64,000 bases of DNA from Alphaproteobacteria bacterium (GTDB lineage Bacteria > Pseudomonadota > Alphaproteobacteria > Micropepsales > Micropepsaceae), in assembly GCA_016792565.1 (NCBI GenBank), contig JAEUMK010000072.1, forward strand, positions 48,597 through 112,596, written 5' to 3'. This document shows positions 1 to 8,104 of the stretch, piece by piece. A program made the position numbers and the translations under genes. The notes under the pieces were generated by a model. That model was not told the DNA's origin. It searched no databases and saw only the letters and a list, made by a program, of their open reading frames with translations. The stretch's first letter is position 1. Each line of letters begins with the position of its first letter.

Positions 1-236
1 CCGATTCCGGCCTCGACATCGACGCGCTGAAGCTGGTGGCCGAAGGCGTCAACGCCCTGCGCGCGCCGGACCGCGCGATGCTGCTCATCACCCACTACCA
101 GCGCCTGCTCGACTACATCGTGCCCGACCGCGTGCACGTTCTGGCGGGCGGCCGCATCGTCAAGTCGGGCGGCCGCGAACTGGCGCTGGAGCTGGAGAAG
201 TCCGGCTACGACGATATCGTCCGGGCGGCGGCATGA
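1..236 (+). CDS. sufC: SufC, Fe-S assembly ATPase (3' end only)
   Basis: Only the last 77 or so codons are present; the gene begins upstream of the window. The visible part reads [17 protein letters not shown], the region just after Walker B in the ABC-type ATPase SufC, followed by the switch histidine in [10 protein letters not shown] and a typical C-terminus. SufC powers the SufBCD scaffold that builds Fe-S clusters in the cytoplasm. Its stop codon overlaps the sufD start (ATGA), so the two genes are translationally coupled. SufB should lie just upstream. Confidence 0.93.
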   Translation, partial: DSGLDIDALKLVAEGVNALRAPDRAMLLITHYQRLLDYIVPDRVHVLAGGRIVKSGGRELALELEKSGYDDIVRAAA

Positions 237-1537
237 GCGCAGCCGCGACCATCGCGGCGCGGCGGCGCGAGGCGGAAACCCGCTTCGCCGCCGAAGGCCT
301 GCCGCATCGCCGGATCGAGGCGTGGCACTACACCGACCTGCGCCGTGCGCTGCCGGACGATCTCCACCCGCCCGCGCCGTTCGCCGGCGCCGTCATGCGG
401 GACGGTGGGCTGACCGATCCCTTCGCGGGCGTCGAAGCCGATACGCTGGTCTTCGCCAACGGCTTCTACCGCGCTGACATCTCGCGCCTGCCCGAAACGC
501 CGGCCATCCAGATCGCGGACCTTTCCGGCCCGCTGCCCGACTGGGCCGAGCGCGCGCTCGGCGCGTCGCGCGGCCCCGAAGCCGCGCCGATGGCCGACCT
601 CGCACTGGCGCGCCAGACGAGCGGGATCGCCATCCGCGTGTCGCATAACTTCCACGCCGAACGCCCGCTGCACCTCGCCTTCGTCAACCGCTCGGCGTCG
701 GGCGAAGCGCGCCACATCCGCATCCTCCTCGTCCTCGGCACAGACGCGCATCTGACCCTGCTTGAAAGCCACGCCGGCATCCCCTTGCTCCCCCCGCAAG
801 CGGGGGGAGACGGCGACCGCAGGTCGCCAGAGGGGGGCCAGAACGGCGGGCTCACCAATCTCGCCGTCGAACTCCACGCCGAAGCCAATGCCCGCCTCAC
901 CCATCTGAAGATCGCTAACGACGCCGCCGACGACATCCACGTCGCCACCCTGCTCGGCACGCTCCACGCCAATGCCACCTATGACGCCGCCATCGTCGCA
1001 GGGCAGGGCGCGCTCGCCCGCCACGAGACTCAATTGAAGCTGGCGCAGCGCATGGGCCATGCCCGCATGACCGGCTTCGCCATCCTCGGCGGTCGCCAGC
1101 ACGCCGACATCACCGCCGTCATCGACCACGCCGTGCGCGAAGGCCGCTCCGACCTCGTCTTCAAGAACGTCCTCGCCGGCCGCGCCCGCGGCGTCGCGCA
1201 GGGGCGCATCATCGTCCGCGAAGGCGCGATCGGCACCGACAGCCGCCAGCAGACCCGCGCGCTGCTCCTGTCGCGCACCGCCGAGGCCGACGCCAAGCCC
1301 GAACTCGAAATCCACGCCGACGATGTCGTGTGCAGCCACGGCGCCGCGATCGGCGATCTCGACGCCGATGCGCTGTTCTATCTGCGCTCGCGCGGCATTC
1401 CGCTTGCGCAAGCCCGCGCTCTGCTCACCGAGGCCTTCCTTGAGGAGGCGCTGGACCGCTTGCCGGCCGGCCCCGGCGCCGATGCCATGCGCGCCTTCGT
1501 CCTCGCCCGCCTGCACGCGCTGGAGGCGGCGTCATGA
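233..1537 (+). CDS. sufD: SufD, Fe-S cluster assembly scaffold subunit
   Basis: The protein has 434 residues, close to the family's usual length. SufD pairs with SufB and SufC to form the scaffold on which Fe-S clusters are assembled. The C-terminal half carries the conserved beta-helix region and the signature [21 protein letters not shown], trimmed here to its core CSHGA and the following RSRGI. The start overlaps the sufC stop and the stop overlaps the sufS start. Residues of about 184-205 form a Pro/Gly-rich stretch (LLPPQAGG...SPEGGQ) encoded by a double-hairpin repeat. It looks like an insertion into a surface loop that kept the frame open. Confidence 0.95.
   Translation: MSAAATIAARRREAETRFAAEGLPHRRIEAWHYTDLRRALPDDLHPPAPFAGAVMRDGGLTDPFAGVEADTLVFANGFYRADISRLPETPAIQIADLSGPLPDWAERALGASRGPEAAPMADLALARQTSGIAIRVSHNFHAERPLHLAFVNRSASGEARHIRILLVLGTDAHLTLLESHAGIPLLPPQAGGDGDRRSPEGGQNGGLTNLAVELHAEANARLTHLKIANDAADDIHVATLLGTLHANATYDAAIVAGQGALARHETQLKLAQRMGHARMTGFAILGGRQHADITAVIDHAVREGRSDLVFKNVLAGRARGVAQGRIIVREGAIGTDSRQQTRALLLSRTAEADAKPELEIHADDVVCSHGAAIGDLDADALFYLRSRGIPLAQARALLTEAFLEEALDRLPAGPGADAMRAFVLARLHALEAAS
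788..828 (+). repeat. Palindromic repeat element inserted in frame in sufD
   Basis: There are two adjacent perfect hairpins. The first pairs CTCCCCCCG (788-796) with CGGGGGGAG (801-809) around a four-base loop. The second pairs GGCGACC (812-818) with GGTCGCC (822-828) around GCA. The flanks CCTTG and GAGGGGGGCC match the style of short intergenic palindromic repeats found in many alphaproteobacteria, and a related element lies at 7496-7575. Here it sits inside an essential gene without breaking the frame, as rickettsial palindromic elements do. Confidence 0.75.
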
Positions 1538-2778
1538 ATGCGATCCTCAGGAGCGCGCCGGCCTTCGACGTCGCCAGGGTCCGCGCCGATTTTCCGATCC
1601 TTGGGCGTCAGGTCTATGGCCGCCCGCTGGTCTATCTCGACAACGCCGCCTCGGCGCAGAAGCCGCAAGCTGTCATCGACGCGATGGCCGGCTTCATGGA
1701 GAGCGGCTACGCCAACGTCCATCGCGGCGTGCACTACCTCTCGGGCACGGCGACCGACGCCTTTGAGGCCGCCCGCGACGCCGCGCAGGCCTATGTGAAC
1801 GCCGGCCGCCGCGAGGAGATCGTCCTCACCCATGGCGGCACCGAGGCCTTCAACCTCGTCGCCGAGAGCTTCCTCGCGCCGCTCGTCAGGCCGGGCGACG
1901 AGATCGTGCTCTCCGAGATGGAGCACCACGCCAACATCGTGCCGTGGCACTTCCTGCGCGAGCGCCAGGGCGCGGTGCTGAAATGGGCGCGCATCGGCGA
2001 CGACGGCGCGCTCGACATCGACCACCTTGCCGGTCTCATCGGCCCGCGTACCCGGCTCGTCGCCGTCACCCATATGTCGAACGTGCTGGGCACCGTCACG
2101 CCCGCCGCCGAGATCGTCCGCCTCGCCCACGCCAGGGGCGTGCCGGTGCTGCTCGACGGCTGCCAGGCGGCGGTTCACGCGCATGTCGACGTGCGTGCCC
2201 TCGACTGCGACTTCTACGTCTTCTGCGCCCACAAGCTCTACGGCCCCTCCGGCATCGGCGCGCTCTACGCGAAGGCGGAGCACCTCGCCGCCATGCGCCC
2301 CTGGCAGGGCGGCGGCGACATGATCCGCGAGGTCGGCTTCGATGCCGTCACCTATGCCGACCCGCCGCACCGCTTCGAGGCGGGCACCCCGCCCATCGTC
2401 GAGGGCGTCGGCTGGAAGGCGGCGTTCGACTATCTCGCCGCCCTCGACCGCGACGGCGCCCACGCGCACGAGCAGGCGCTGCTCGCCTACGCGACGGCGG
2501 AACTGGAGAAGCTGAACTGGGTGCGCATCTTCGGCCGCGCGCCGGGCAAGGGGGCGATCGTCGCCTTCGACGTCGAGGGCGTCCACGCTCACGACCTGGC
2601 GACCATCGTCGACCGGCGCGGCGTCGCGGTCAGGGCAGGGCACCACTGCGCCCATCCGTTGATGCAGCGCCTCGGCGTCGTCTCCACGGCGCGGGCCAGC
2701 TTCGCCTTCTACAACACCTTTGAAGAAGTGGACGCGCTGGTCGATGCGGTGCGCGCCGCGCGGGAGATGCTGACATGA
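1534..2778 (+). CDS. sufS: SufS, cysteine desulfurase
   Basis: This 414-residue class V aminotransferase-fold enzyme takes sulfur from L-cysteine as a persulfide for Fe-S assembly. The PLP-binding lysine is K234 in CAHKLYGPSG. The persulfide cysteine is C372 in RAGHHCAHPLM, in the group II (SufS/CsdA) context. HHANIVPWH, near the PLP ring, is also present. The start overlaps the sufD stop (ATGA), and the stop overlaps the next start. No SufE was found in the window; SufT and SufA follow instead. Confidence 0.97.
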   Translation: MNAILRSAPAFDVARVRADFPILGRQVYGRPLVYLDNAASAQKPQAVIDAMAGFMESGYANVHRGVHYLSGTATDAFEAARDAAQAYVNAGRREEIVLTHGGTEAFNLVAESFLAPLVRPGDEIVLSEMEHHANIVPWHFLRERQGAVLKWARIGDDGALDIDHLAGLIGPRTRLVAVTHMSNVLGTVTPAAEIVRLAHARGVPVLLDGCQAAVHAHVDVRALDCDFYVFCAHKLYGPSGIGALYAKAEHLAAMRPWQGGGDMIREVGFDAVTYADPPHRFEAGTPPIVEGVGWKAAFDYLAALDRDGAHAHEQALLAYATAELEKLNWVRIFGRAPGKGAIVAFDVEGVHAHDLATIVDRRGVAVRAGHHCAHPLMQRLGVVSTARASFAFYNTFEEVDALVDAVRAAREMLT

Positions 2779-3119
2779 GCGAGGCCGGAACCCATCCGCT
2801 CGGTCAGGCGAAGCTGAACGAGCTGACCGACGCCATCATCGCCGAGCTGAAGACCGTGTTCGACCCCGAGATCCCGGTCGACATCTTCGAACTCGGCCTC
2901 ATCTACAAGATCGACGTCGACGACGACATGAAGGTCGACATCGACATGACCCTCACCGCGCCCGGCTGTCCGGTCGCCGGCGAGATGCCGGGCTGGGTGC
3001 AGGACGCGGTGAAGCGCGTGCCGGGCCTCGCCGACGTCAAGGTCAACCTTGTCTTCGATCCGCCCTGGGACCCCTCGCGCATGTCCGACGAGGCCCGCCT
3101 CGAACTGAACATGTTTTGA
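2775..3119 (+). CDS. sufT: SufT-type Fe-S assembly protein (MIP18/DUF59 family)
   Basis: This small protein of 114 residues has the DUF59 (MIP18) core: PEIPVDIFELGLIYKID, then LTAPGCPVAGEMP with the conserved cysteine, and VNLVFDPPWDPSRMSDEARLEL. Proteins of this family help mature Fe-S enzymes, and in alphaproteobacteria they sit between sufS and sufA as here. The start overlaps the sufS stop by ATGA. The assignment rests on family motifs and operon position; the exact biochemical role of SufT is not settled. Confidence 0.9.
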   Translation: MSEAGTHPLGQAKLNELTDAIIAELKTVFDPEIPVDIFELGLIYKIDVDDDMKVDIDMTLTAPGCPVAGEMPGWVQDAVKRVPGLADVKVNLVFDPPWDPSRMSDEARLELNMF

Positions 3120-3132
3120 CGCGGAGAACCCG

Positions 3133-3537
3133 ATGACCGAACCCGCCCCCCAGACAGCCGGTCCCCGCCGTCCCCGGCGCGAACGCCCCAAGGTCGTGAC
3201 GCTGACCGAGGCCGCCGCAGCGCGGGTCAGGGCGATCATGGAGGCCTCGGGCGGGCGCTACGTCGCCTTGCGCGTCGGCGTGAAGAACGGCGGCTGCGCG
3301 GGCATGGAATACACGATGGAATACGCCGAAAGCCGCTCGGCCCTCGACGAGGCGGTCGAGGACAAGGGCGTCACCATCCTGGTCGATCCCAGGGCCGTCC
3401 TCTTCCTGCTGGGGACCGAGATGGACTACGTCACCGACAAGCTCTCGGCCCGCTTCGTCTTCAACAACCCGAATCAGACCGACGCCTGCGGCTGCGGCGA
3501 GTCGGTCACCATCGTCCCCGTAAACGGGGATGCCTGA
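3133..3537 (+). CDS. sufA: SufA, A-type Fe-S carrier (HesB/IscA family)
   Basis: The protein has 134 residues, with an N-terminal extension of about 20 residues before the usual start of the domain (VVTLTEAAAARV). Three cluster-binding cysteines are visible: C55 in NGGCAGMEY, and C119 and C121 in ACGCGES near the C-terminus. A-type carriers accept clusters from SufBCD and pass them to apo-enzymes. A Shine-Dalgarno-like GCGGAGAA precedes the ATG. This is the last gene of the suf operon, and a GC-rich stem-loop follows. Confidence 0.95.
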   Translation: MTEPAPQTAGPRRPRRERPKVVTLTEAAAARVRAIMEASGGRYVALRVGVKNGGCAGMEYTMEYAESRSALDEAVEDKGVTILVDPRAVLFLLGTEMDYVTDKLSARFVFNNPNQTDACGCGESVTIVPVNGDA

Positions 3538-3545
3538 GGTCTGAA

Positions 3546-3564
3546 GCGCGGCTTTTCGCCGCGC
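3546..3564 (+). terminator. Possible suf operon terminator stem-loop
   Basis: GCGCGGC (3546-3552) and GCCGCGC (3558-3564) form a perfect 7-bp stem around the loop TTTTC, nine bases after the sufA stop. No T-run follows, so termination would be weak or Rho-assisted. A second palindrome, GCGCCATGGCGC, lies at 3586-3597. Confidence 0.35.
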
Positions 3565-3638
3565 GCACCGGCCTGCGCCGTATTTGCGCCATGGCGCTCG
3601 CGTTCCGCTAAACTGCCGGTACAGTTGAGGGGATTCCC

Positions 3639-6059
3639 ATGGTTCGTCTGTCGGACGTGCTGCCGCTGGTGCAGCCGGCGCTCGTCAAATTTGCTTCGTT
3701 CCTCGCCGGCCAACCGGTCGACGCCGCCGAGACGCTGGATGCGCTCGCCAAGCGCTATGCCGACGCCAAGGGCAAGATGGGCCGCGATGCGGTCGCGGCG
3801 AAGCTCGGCATGAACGAGGCCGAGCTGACCATGTTCGACGCGACGCTGCGCGAGGGCGTCCGCCGGGCCGGACGCCTCGCCCCCGACGCGCCCAGCTACG
3901 AACAGCGCAACGCCGTCATCGCCTCGCTGCGGCTGCTCTCGTGGCTGGAGACCATCGCCGACCGCGCCCCCGACTTCGCCTTCGCCGTCACGCTGCCCGG
4001 CGCCGACGACGAGATCGGCCGCAAGCAGATCCGCGCCCTCGAACTCATCGTCCGCAGCCTCATCACCGAGCGCTACGAGGACCAGCCCAAGCTCATCGCC
4101 CGCCTGAAGGAGCTGCTCAGCGAAAAGGTCGTCCAGCAATGGCTGACCTCGGCCGACCGCGGCGACGTGCTCTCGGGCACCACCTTCTCCGAACTCTCCA
4201 GCCTCTTCGTCTCGACCCAGGAATTCCCGAACTACGACCCGATCTACAAGGACACGCCGCTTCTCAGCCTGCTGAAGGAAAAGCGCGTCACCATCCGCAA
4301 CTACCTCGACGACATCCGCCGCATCCGCAACGTCCTCGCGCACAACAAGCGGGTGACGCCGGCGCAGATGGCGCTGCTCAACATGTACTACGACGAGCTG
4401 GTCGAGCCGCTCCAGGAGGCGCACGACCAGGGCCGCACCAAGGTCAATCCCGACCTCTATCTCGACGTCAGCCAGGAAGAGCTGAACGGCTATTTCAGCA
4501 AGCTGCACGACGACGTGAAAGCGGTGAAGGACGACATCGCCGAACTGCGCGTCGAACTCGGCGGCAAGATCGACGACGTGAAGAAGGACACGGCCGCGAT
4601 CCGCGAGACCACCACGCGGATCGAGGGCGGCACGAAGTCCGCCAACCGCAAGCTCTGGGTCACGCTCGGCGGCCTCGCCGCCGTCGCCGCCGTGGTGGCG
4701 GTCATCCTCTATGTCGTGCTTGGCACCGACAAGAAGACGGATCAGATCGCCGACACCACCAAGCGCACCGAGGAATCCACCGGCCGCATCGAGGACTCCA
4801 CCGGCCGGATCGAGGACACGACCGCCCGCATCGAGGACTCCCAGGCCCGCACCGAGGCGGCGATCGGCGAGATCGCCGAAGGCTTCAAGCGCATCGACAA
4901 GAACGGCGGCGTCATCGAGAACCCGACCCGGCCCGAGGAGCACTACCACAACGCCATCGTCTACGAGGAGCGCGGCGACGCCGCGAACGCGCGCAAGGAA
5001 TACATGGCCTTCGCCCAGGCCGACGTCGACGCCATCGACGTCTACGAGCGTTTCGCCCGCCTGCTGCGGGTGCAGGACGGCCGCGCAGGCGCGCGCGAGG
5101 TGTTCGGCGATCTCGCCGGCCGCCTGACCGCGCCCGCCATCAAGCTCGTCTACGCGATGCAGTTCGAGGACGCCGAGCGCACCAAGCGCATGGACGAGTT
5201 CATGGCCGCCAATCCGGACTATGGCCCGGGCTACTACCTGCTGGCGCAGGAATATTCCGAGGAGCGCACCGGCGGCCAATCGGTCTCCGACAAGCAGCGC
5301 GAGCTCGACCTGCTCAAGAAGTTCCTTGAGGCCGACGCCGCCGGCACGCTCATCAAGCACTTCGTCGACCAGCAGGTGCTCGGCGAGTGGCTCGACAAGT
5401 CGCGCCAGCGCGTCAAGAACCTGGAGCCCCAGCTTCAGGGCACGCGCGCCGAGCCGACGATGGTGCAGACCCGCCACAATGGCGGCTGGACCGTCTCGAT
5501 CCTGATCCCCGAGGCGGCGCTGAAGATGTGGTACCGCATCGGCGAGGAGGGCGACTTCATCGACAACGGGCAGGGCGCCTACAACGACCCGCGCACCGGC
5601 CAGCCCGCGCCCAACACCAATATCTCGCTGCCCGCCGACCAGGGCCCGACGACGATCTACATCAAATACCTCAACGCCAATGGCGAGGAGATGGGTCCGT
5701 TCGGGCTCGCCTTCGTCACCTCCTCGGCGCTGATCGAGGAACAGAAGCGCACGCTGGAGATGATCTGGACCTCCTGGATCACCATCCAGAAGAACCCCGG
5801 CAACGACGCCCAGACGCTCGCCTACTACACGATGCTCGCCTCCTATCGCTGCGGCATCGACAAGGCGATGTACTCGATCGACAGCACGGCGCTCGACCTG
5901 CAGTTCGCGCTGCCGCCCTGCGACGAGAAGGATCCGATGGCGCTGCCGTCCGACTTCCTGCCCTTCCTCGAAGTGCCGGCCACCATCAAGTCGATGGCGG
6001 TCCAGGTCACCTACAAGGACGGCACCCAGTCCCTCGTCCGCGAATTCAAGCCGCAATAG
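3639..6059 (+). CDS. HEPN-like / transmembrane / TPR-like protein of unknown function
   Basis: This 806-residue protein is not one I recognise as a named family. Several parts can be seen. Residues 1-200 are largely helical. A helical region at about 205-260 contains R230-N-V-L-A-H235, which fits the R-polar-x3-H signature of HEPN domains (many are RNases). A coiled coil spans about 285-330 and a single membrane segment 338-361 (VTLGGLAAVAAVVAVILYVV). Heptad repeats TGRIEDS/TGRIEDT/TARIEDS lie at 381-402, a TPR-like helical region at about 433-595, and a beta-rich C-terminal domain at 608-806. There is no signal peptide. A start at ATG 3639 is supported by TGAGGGG seven bases upstream. It stands alone between the suf operon and a PLP enzyme. 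Codon use matches the neighbours. The HEPN reading is an inference from one motif. Confidence 0.85.
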   Translation: MVRLSDVLPLVQPALVKFASFLAGQPVDAAETLDALAKRYADAKGKMGRDAVAAKLGMNEAELTMFDATLREGVRRAGRLAPDAPSYEQRNAVIASLRLLSWLETIADRAPDFAFAVTLPGADDEIGRKQIRALELIVRSLITERYEDQPKLIARLKELLSEKVVQQWLTSADRGDVLSGTTFSELSSLFVSTQEFPNYDPIYKDTPLLSLLKEKRVTIRNYLDDIRRIRNVLAHNKRVTPAQMALLNMYYDELVEPLQEAHDQGRTKVNPDLYLDVSQEELNGYFSKLHDDVKAVKDDIAELRVELGGKIDDVKKDTAAIRETTTRIEGGTKSANRKLWVTLGGLAAVAAVVAVILYVVLGTDKKTDQIADTTKRTEESTGRIEDSTGRIEDTTARIEDSQARTEAAIGEIAEGFKRIDKNGGVIENPTRPEEHYHNAIVYEERGDAANARKEYMAFAQADVDAIDVYERFARLLRVQDGRAGAREVFGDLAGRLTAPAIKLVYAMQFEDAERTKRMDEFMAANPDYGPGYYLLAQEYSEERTGGQSVSDKQRELDLLKKFLEADAAGTLIKHFVDQQVLGEWLDKSRQRVKNLEPQLQGTRAEPTMVQTRHNGGWTVSILIPEAALKMWYRIGEEGDFIDNGQGAYNDPRTGQPAPNTNISLPADQGPTTIYIKYLNANGEEMGPFGLAFVTSSALIEEQKRTLEMIWTSWITIQKNPGNDAQTLAYYTMLASYRCGIDKAMYSIDSTALDLQFALPPCDEKDPMALPSDFLPFLEVPATIKSMAVQVTYKDGTQSLVREFKPQ

Positions 6060-6081
6060 GCGAGGGCGTCCTCTCAGTGTC

Positions 6082-6103
6082 ATGGTCCGCGCAGGCGGAC
6101 CAT
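6082..6103 (+). terminator. Perfect 9-bp stem-loop after the HEPN-like gene
   Basis: ATGGTCCGC (6082-6090) pairs with GCGGACCAT (6095-6103) around GCAG, starting 22 bases after the stop codon. No T-run follows, so it may be an mRNA 3'-end stabiliser or a weak terminator. Confidence 0.35.
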
Positions 6104-6194
6104 CCACGACTTCCCTTCGCCGCACCCCTGACGCTGCGTCAGCAAATCGGCTATGAGTCCCGCGCTCGCGCCTGACGCGAGTTCCAGGAGACCT

Positions 6195-7484
6195 ATGAGC
6201 CGCTATCGCAAGACAGACATCGCCGGACAGGCGCTTCGCCCCCAGACCCAGATGATGAGCTTCGGCTACGACCCCGCCCTGTCGGAGGGGGCGATCAAGC
6301 CGCCGCTGTTCCAGACCTCGACCTTCGTCTTCAAGTCGGCCGAGGACGGCAAGCGCCAGTTCGCGCTGCGCAAGGGCCTCGCCCAGCGCGCCCCCGGCGA
6401 GGAGTTCGGCCTCGTCTATTCGCGCTTCAACAACCCCAATCTCGAAATCCTCGAAGACCGCCTGGCGATCTGGGAACAGGCCGAAAAGGCGCTGGTCTTC
6501 GCCTCCGGCATGGCGGCGATTTCGTCCACGCTGCTCGGCCTCTCGCGGCCCGGCGACATCGTCGCCAATTCCGAACCGCTCTATGGCGGCACCGAGGGCC
6601 TCCTGCTCAACGTTATGCCGCAATTCGGCATCACCCATGCCTCGCTGCCGGTCGGCACCAGCCTCGACGAACTGGAGGCGCTGCTGCGGGCCGCCGACGC
6701 CGAGGCGGCGGAACGCGGCGGACGGCTGTCGGCGATCATGCTGGAAACCCCGGCCAACCCGACCAACGAGCTGACCGACATCGCCGGCGTCGTCGCCATT
6801 GCCAAACGGCTGGAACGCAACGGCTACCGCCCGGCGGTCTGCGTCGACAACACCTTCCTCGGGCCGATCTGGCAGAAGCCGCTGACGCTCGGCGCCGACT
6901 ACGCGCTCTATTCGCTCACCAAATATGTCGGCGGCCATTCCGACATCGTCGGCGGCGCGGTGCTCGGCTCGATGGACGCGATGAAGCCGATCGCCCCGAT
7001 GCGCTCCTCGCTGGGCGCGACGCTCGATCCGCACACCGCCTGGATGCTCTGCCGCAGCCTCGAAACGCTCGAACTGCGCATCAGCCGGGCGACCGAGAAC
7101 GCTCGCATGGTCTGCGCCTATCTGGAGCGCCACCCCAAGGTGAAGAAGGTGCTCTGGCTCGGCAATCTGCCGCCCGGCTCCGATCAGGCCCGCATCTTCG
7201 GCGCCCAGTGCACCGGCGTCGGCTCGACCTTCTCGATCCGCGTCCATGGCGGCGAGGCGGAGGCCTTCCGCTTCCTCGACGCGCTGAAGGTGGTGAAGCT
7301 GGCGGTCAGCCTCGGCGGCACCGAAAGCCTCGCCTCGCACCCGGCGACGACCACCCATCTCGACTATCCCCCGGCCGACAAGGAGCGCTACGGCATCACC
7401 GGCGATCTGGTGCGCATCTCCATCGGCATCGAGGACAGCCGCGACCTCATCGCCGACATCGACCAGGCCCTCGCGGCGGTCTGA
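6195..7484 (+). CDS. Cys/Met metabolism PLP-dependent enzyme (cystathionine gamma-synthase family)
   Basis: The protein has 429 residues. Motifs of the trans-sulfuration family are present: YSRFNNPN, ASGMAAIS, ETPANPTNE, VDNTF, and K243 in YSLTKYVGGHSD, which binds PLP. ATG 6195 is chosen over the earlier in-frame ATG at 6153 because CCAGGAG lies just upstream and the family begins near the following residues. Members include methionine gamma-lyase, cystathionine gamma-synthase/lyase and O-succinylhomoserine sulfhydrylase. Sequence reading alone does not separate these, so no gene symbol is given. It acts in the cytoplasm in sulfur amino acid metabolism, which fits its position near the suf genes, though the two are not in one operon. 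Confidence 0.9.
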   Translation: MSRYRKTDIAGQALRPQTQMMSFGYDPALSEGAIKPPLFQTSTFVFKSAEDGKRQFALRKGLAQRAPGEEFGLVYSRFNNPNLEILEDRLAIWEQAEKALVFASGMAAISSTLLGLSRPGDIVANSEPLYGGTEGLLLNVMPQFGITHASLPVGTSLDELEALLRAADAEAAERGGRLSAIMLETPANPTNELTDIAGVVAIAKRLERNGYRPAVCVDNTFLGPIWQKPLTLGADYALYSLTKYVGGHSDIVGGAVLGSMDAMKPIAPMRSSLGATLDPHTAWMLCRSLETLELRISRATENARMVCAYLERHPKVKKVLWLGNLPPGSDQARIFGAQCTGVGSTFSIRVHGGEAEAFRFLDALKVVKLAVSLGGTESLASHPATTTHLDYPPADKERYGITGDLVRISIGIEDSRDLIADIDQALAAV

Positions 7485-7495
7485 CCGGCCAAGCC

Positions 7496-7575
7496 CTTCT
7501 CCCGGCCGCGCCGGGGGAAGGGCCATGCTCCCTTCCCCCATCGGGGGAAGGTGCCCGAAGGGCGGAAGGGGGCCT
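7496..7575 (+). repeat. Intergenic palindromic repeat (CTTCCCCC-type)
   Basis: Two hairpins are adjacent. An imperfect one pairs CTTCTCCCGG with CCGGGGGAAG. A perfect 9-bp one pairs CCTTCCCCC (7531-7539) with GGGGGAAGG (7543-7551) around ATC. They are followed by GCCCGAAGGGCGGAAGGGGG. The composition and double-hairpin layout resemble the element inside sufD. The element begins 12 bases after the PLP enzyme's stop and could also act as its mRNA 3' end. Confidence 0.65.
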
Positions 7576-7623
7576 TAGGCGCGGAGCACCGACCCGCAAC
7601 TGCCTCCACCGGCCCCAGCGGCT

Positions 7624-7687
7624 CTCATCCTGAGGAGGGCGCAAGGCGCCAACCAGTCCTCGGCGTTCCTCATCCTGAGGAGGGCGC
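7624..7687 (+). repeat. Two copies of a CTCATCCTGAGGAGGGCGC repeat
   Basis: The 19-base sequence occurs at 7624-7642 and again at 7669-7687. Each copy holds the palindrome CCTGAGG region and is followed by short GCGC arms (CAAGGCGCC, GACGCGCCC). The second copy continues into CGTCTCGAAGGACG. This is the form of dispersed intergenic repeats common in Hyphomicrobiales genomes; that identity is from memory, not from a search. Confidence 0.65.
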
Positions 7688-7716
7688 GACGCGCCCGTCT
7701 CGAAGGACGCACCACC

Positions 7717-7744
7717 CTTGCGGTTGCGGATATTAATCCTATAT
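7717..7744 (+). promoter_or_regulatory. Consensus-like sigma-70 promoter without an obvious gene
   Basis: CTTGCG (7717-7722), a 16-base spacer and CTATAT (7739-7744) match the alphaproteobacterial CTTGAC/CTATAT pattern well. The sequence around it, ATATTAATCC, is AT-rich against a GC-rich background. The next gene, tRNA-Leu, is over 200 bases downstream and has a closer candidate promoter. Confidence 0.4.
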
Positions 7745-7888
7745 TGGCTCCGGCAACCTCAAGGCGGCGCACGAGGGGCAGGGGAGGCCCCCCTCCCCAG
7801 GTAGGGGGCGAGGAACGAAGATGCTTTTCGCCGCCGGCACGAAACATCCTTTCGCGCAGGGAGATGGCCGGGAGCCGTCCAATCGCCG

Positions 7889-7917
7889 CTTCCCCCGGCC
7901 GGGCGGCCTTGCTATAG
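7889..7917 (+). promoter_or_regulatory. Probable promoter of tRNA-Leu
   Basis: CTTCCC (7889-7894), 17 bases, then CTATAG (7912-7917), placing the start of transcription about 28 bases before the mature tRNA. The same CTTCCC-N17-CTA pattern precedes tRNA-Val. Confidence 0.4.
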
Positions 7918-7952
7918 ACCGCCGCTTCCGCCCGCAGGCGGCTGGGTCACGC

Positions 7953-8037
7953 GCGGGCGTGGCGGAATTGGTAGACGCACCGGTTTTAGGTACCGACGGC
8001 GCAAGCCGTGGGGGTTCAAGTCCCTCCGCCCGCACCA
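7953..8037 (+). tRNA. tRNA-Leu(UAG)
   Basis: An 85-base tRNA including an encoded CCA. The acceptor stem is GCGGGCG (7953-7959) with CGCCCGC (8027-8033). The anticodon loop TTTAGGT (7985-7991) holds TAG at 7987-7989, which reads CUA and other CUN leucine codons. A long variable arm (GACGGCGCAAGCCGT) confirms the class II leucine type. The outermost anticodon-stem pair is a C-A mismatch (7980/7996). Confidence 0.97.
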
Positions 8038-8104
8038 GCTCAGCCAGCGCCAGGGCACCGGTTTTCAGGCGGACAGGCGTTCCGCAACAGCAGGATCAAG
8101 TTCG

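Noticed and set aside
6060..6194. A SAM-type riboswitch before the sulfur amino acid enzyme
   Set aside because: The leader shows only two simple GC stems; none of the conserved bases of SAM-II or other SAM aptamers could be found.
3474..7541. A minus-strand open frame of 1355 codons
   Set aside because: It overlaps sufA, the HEPN-like gene and the PLP enzyme on the other strand. Its product is an Arg/Gly/Asp/His-rich string without domains, the usual shadow of GC-rich coding DNA.
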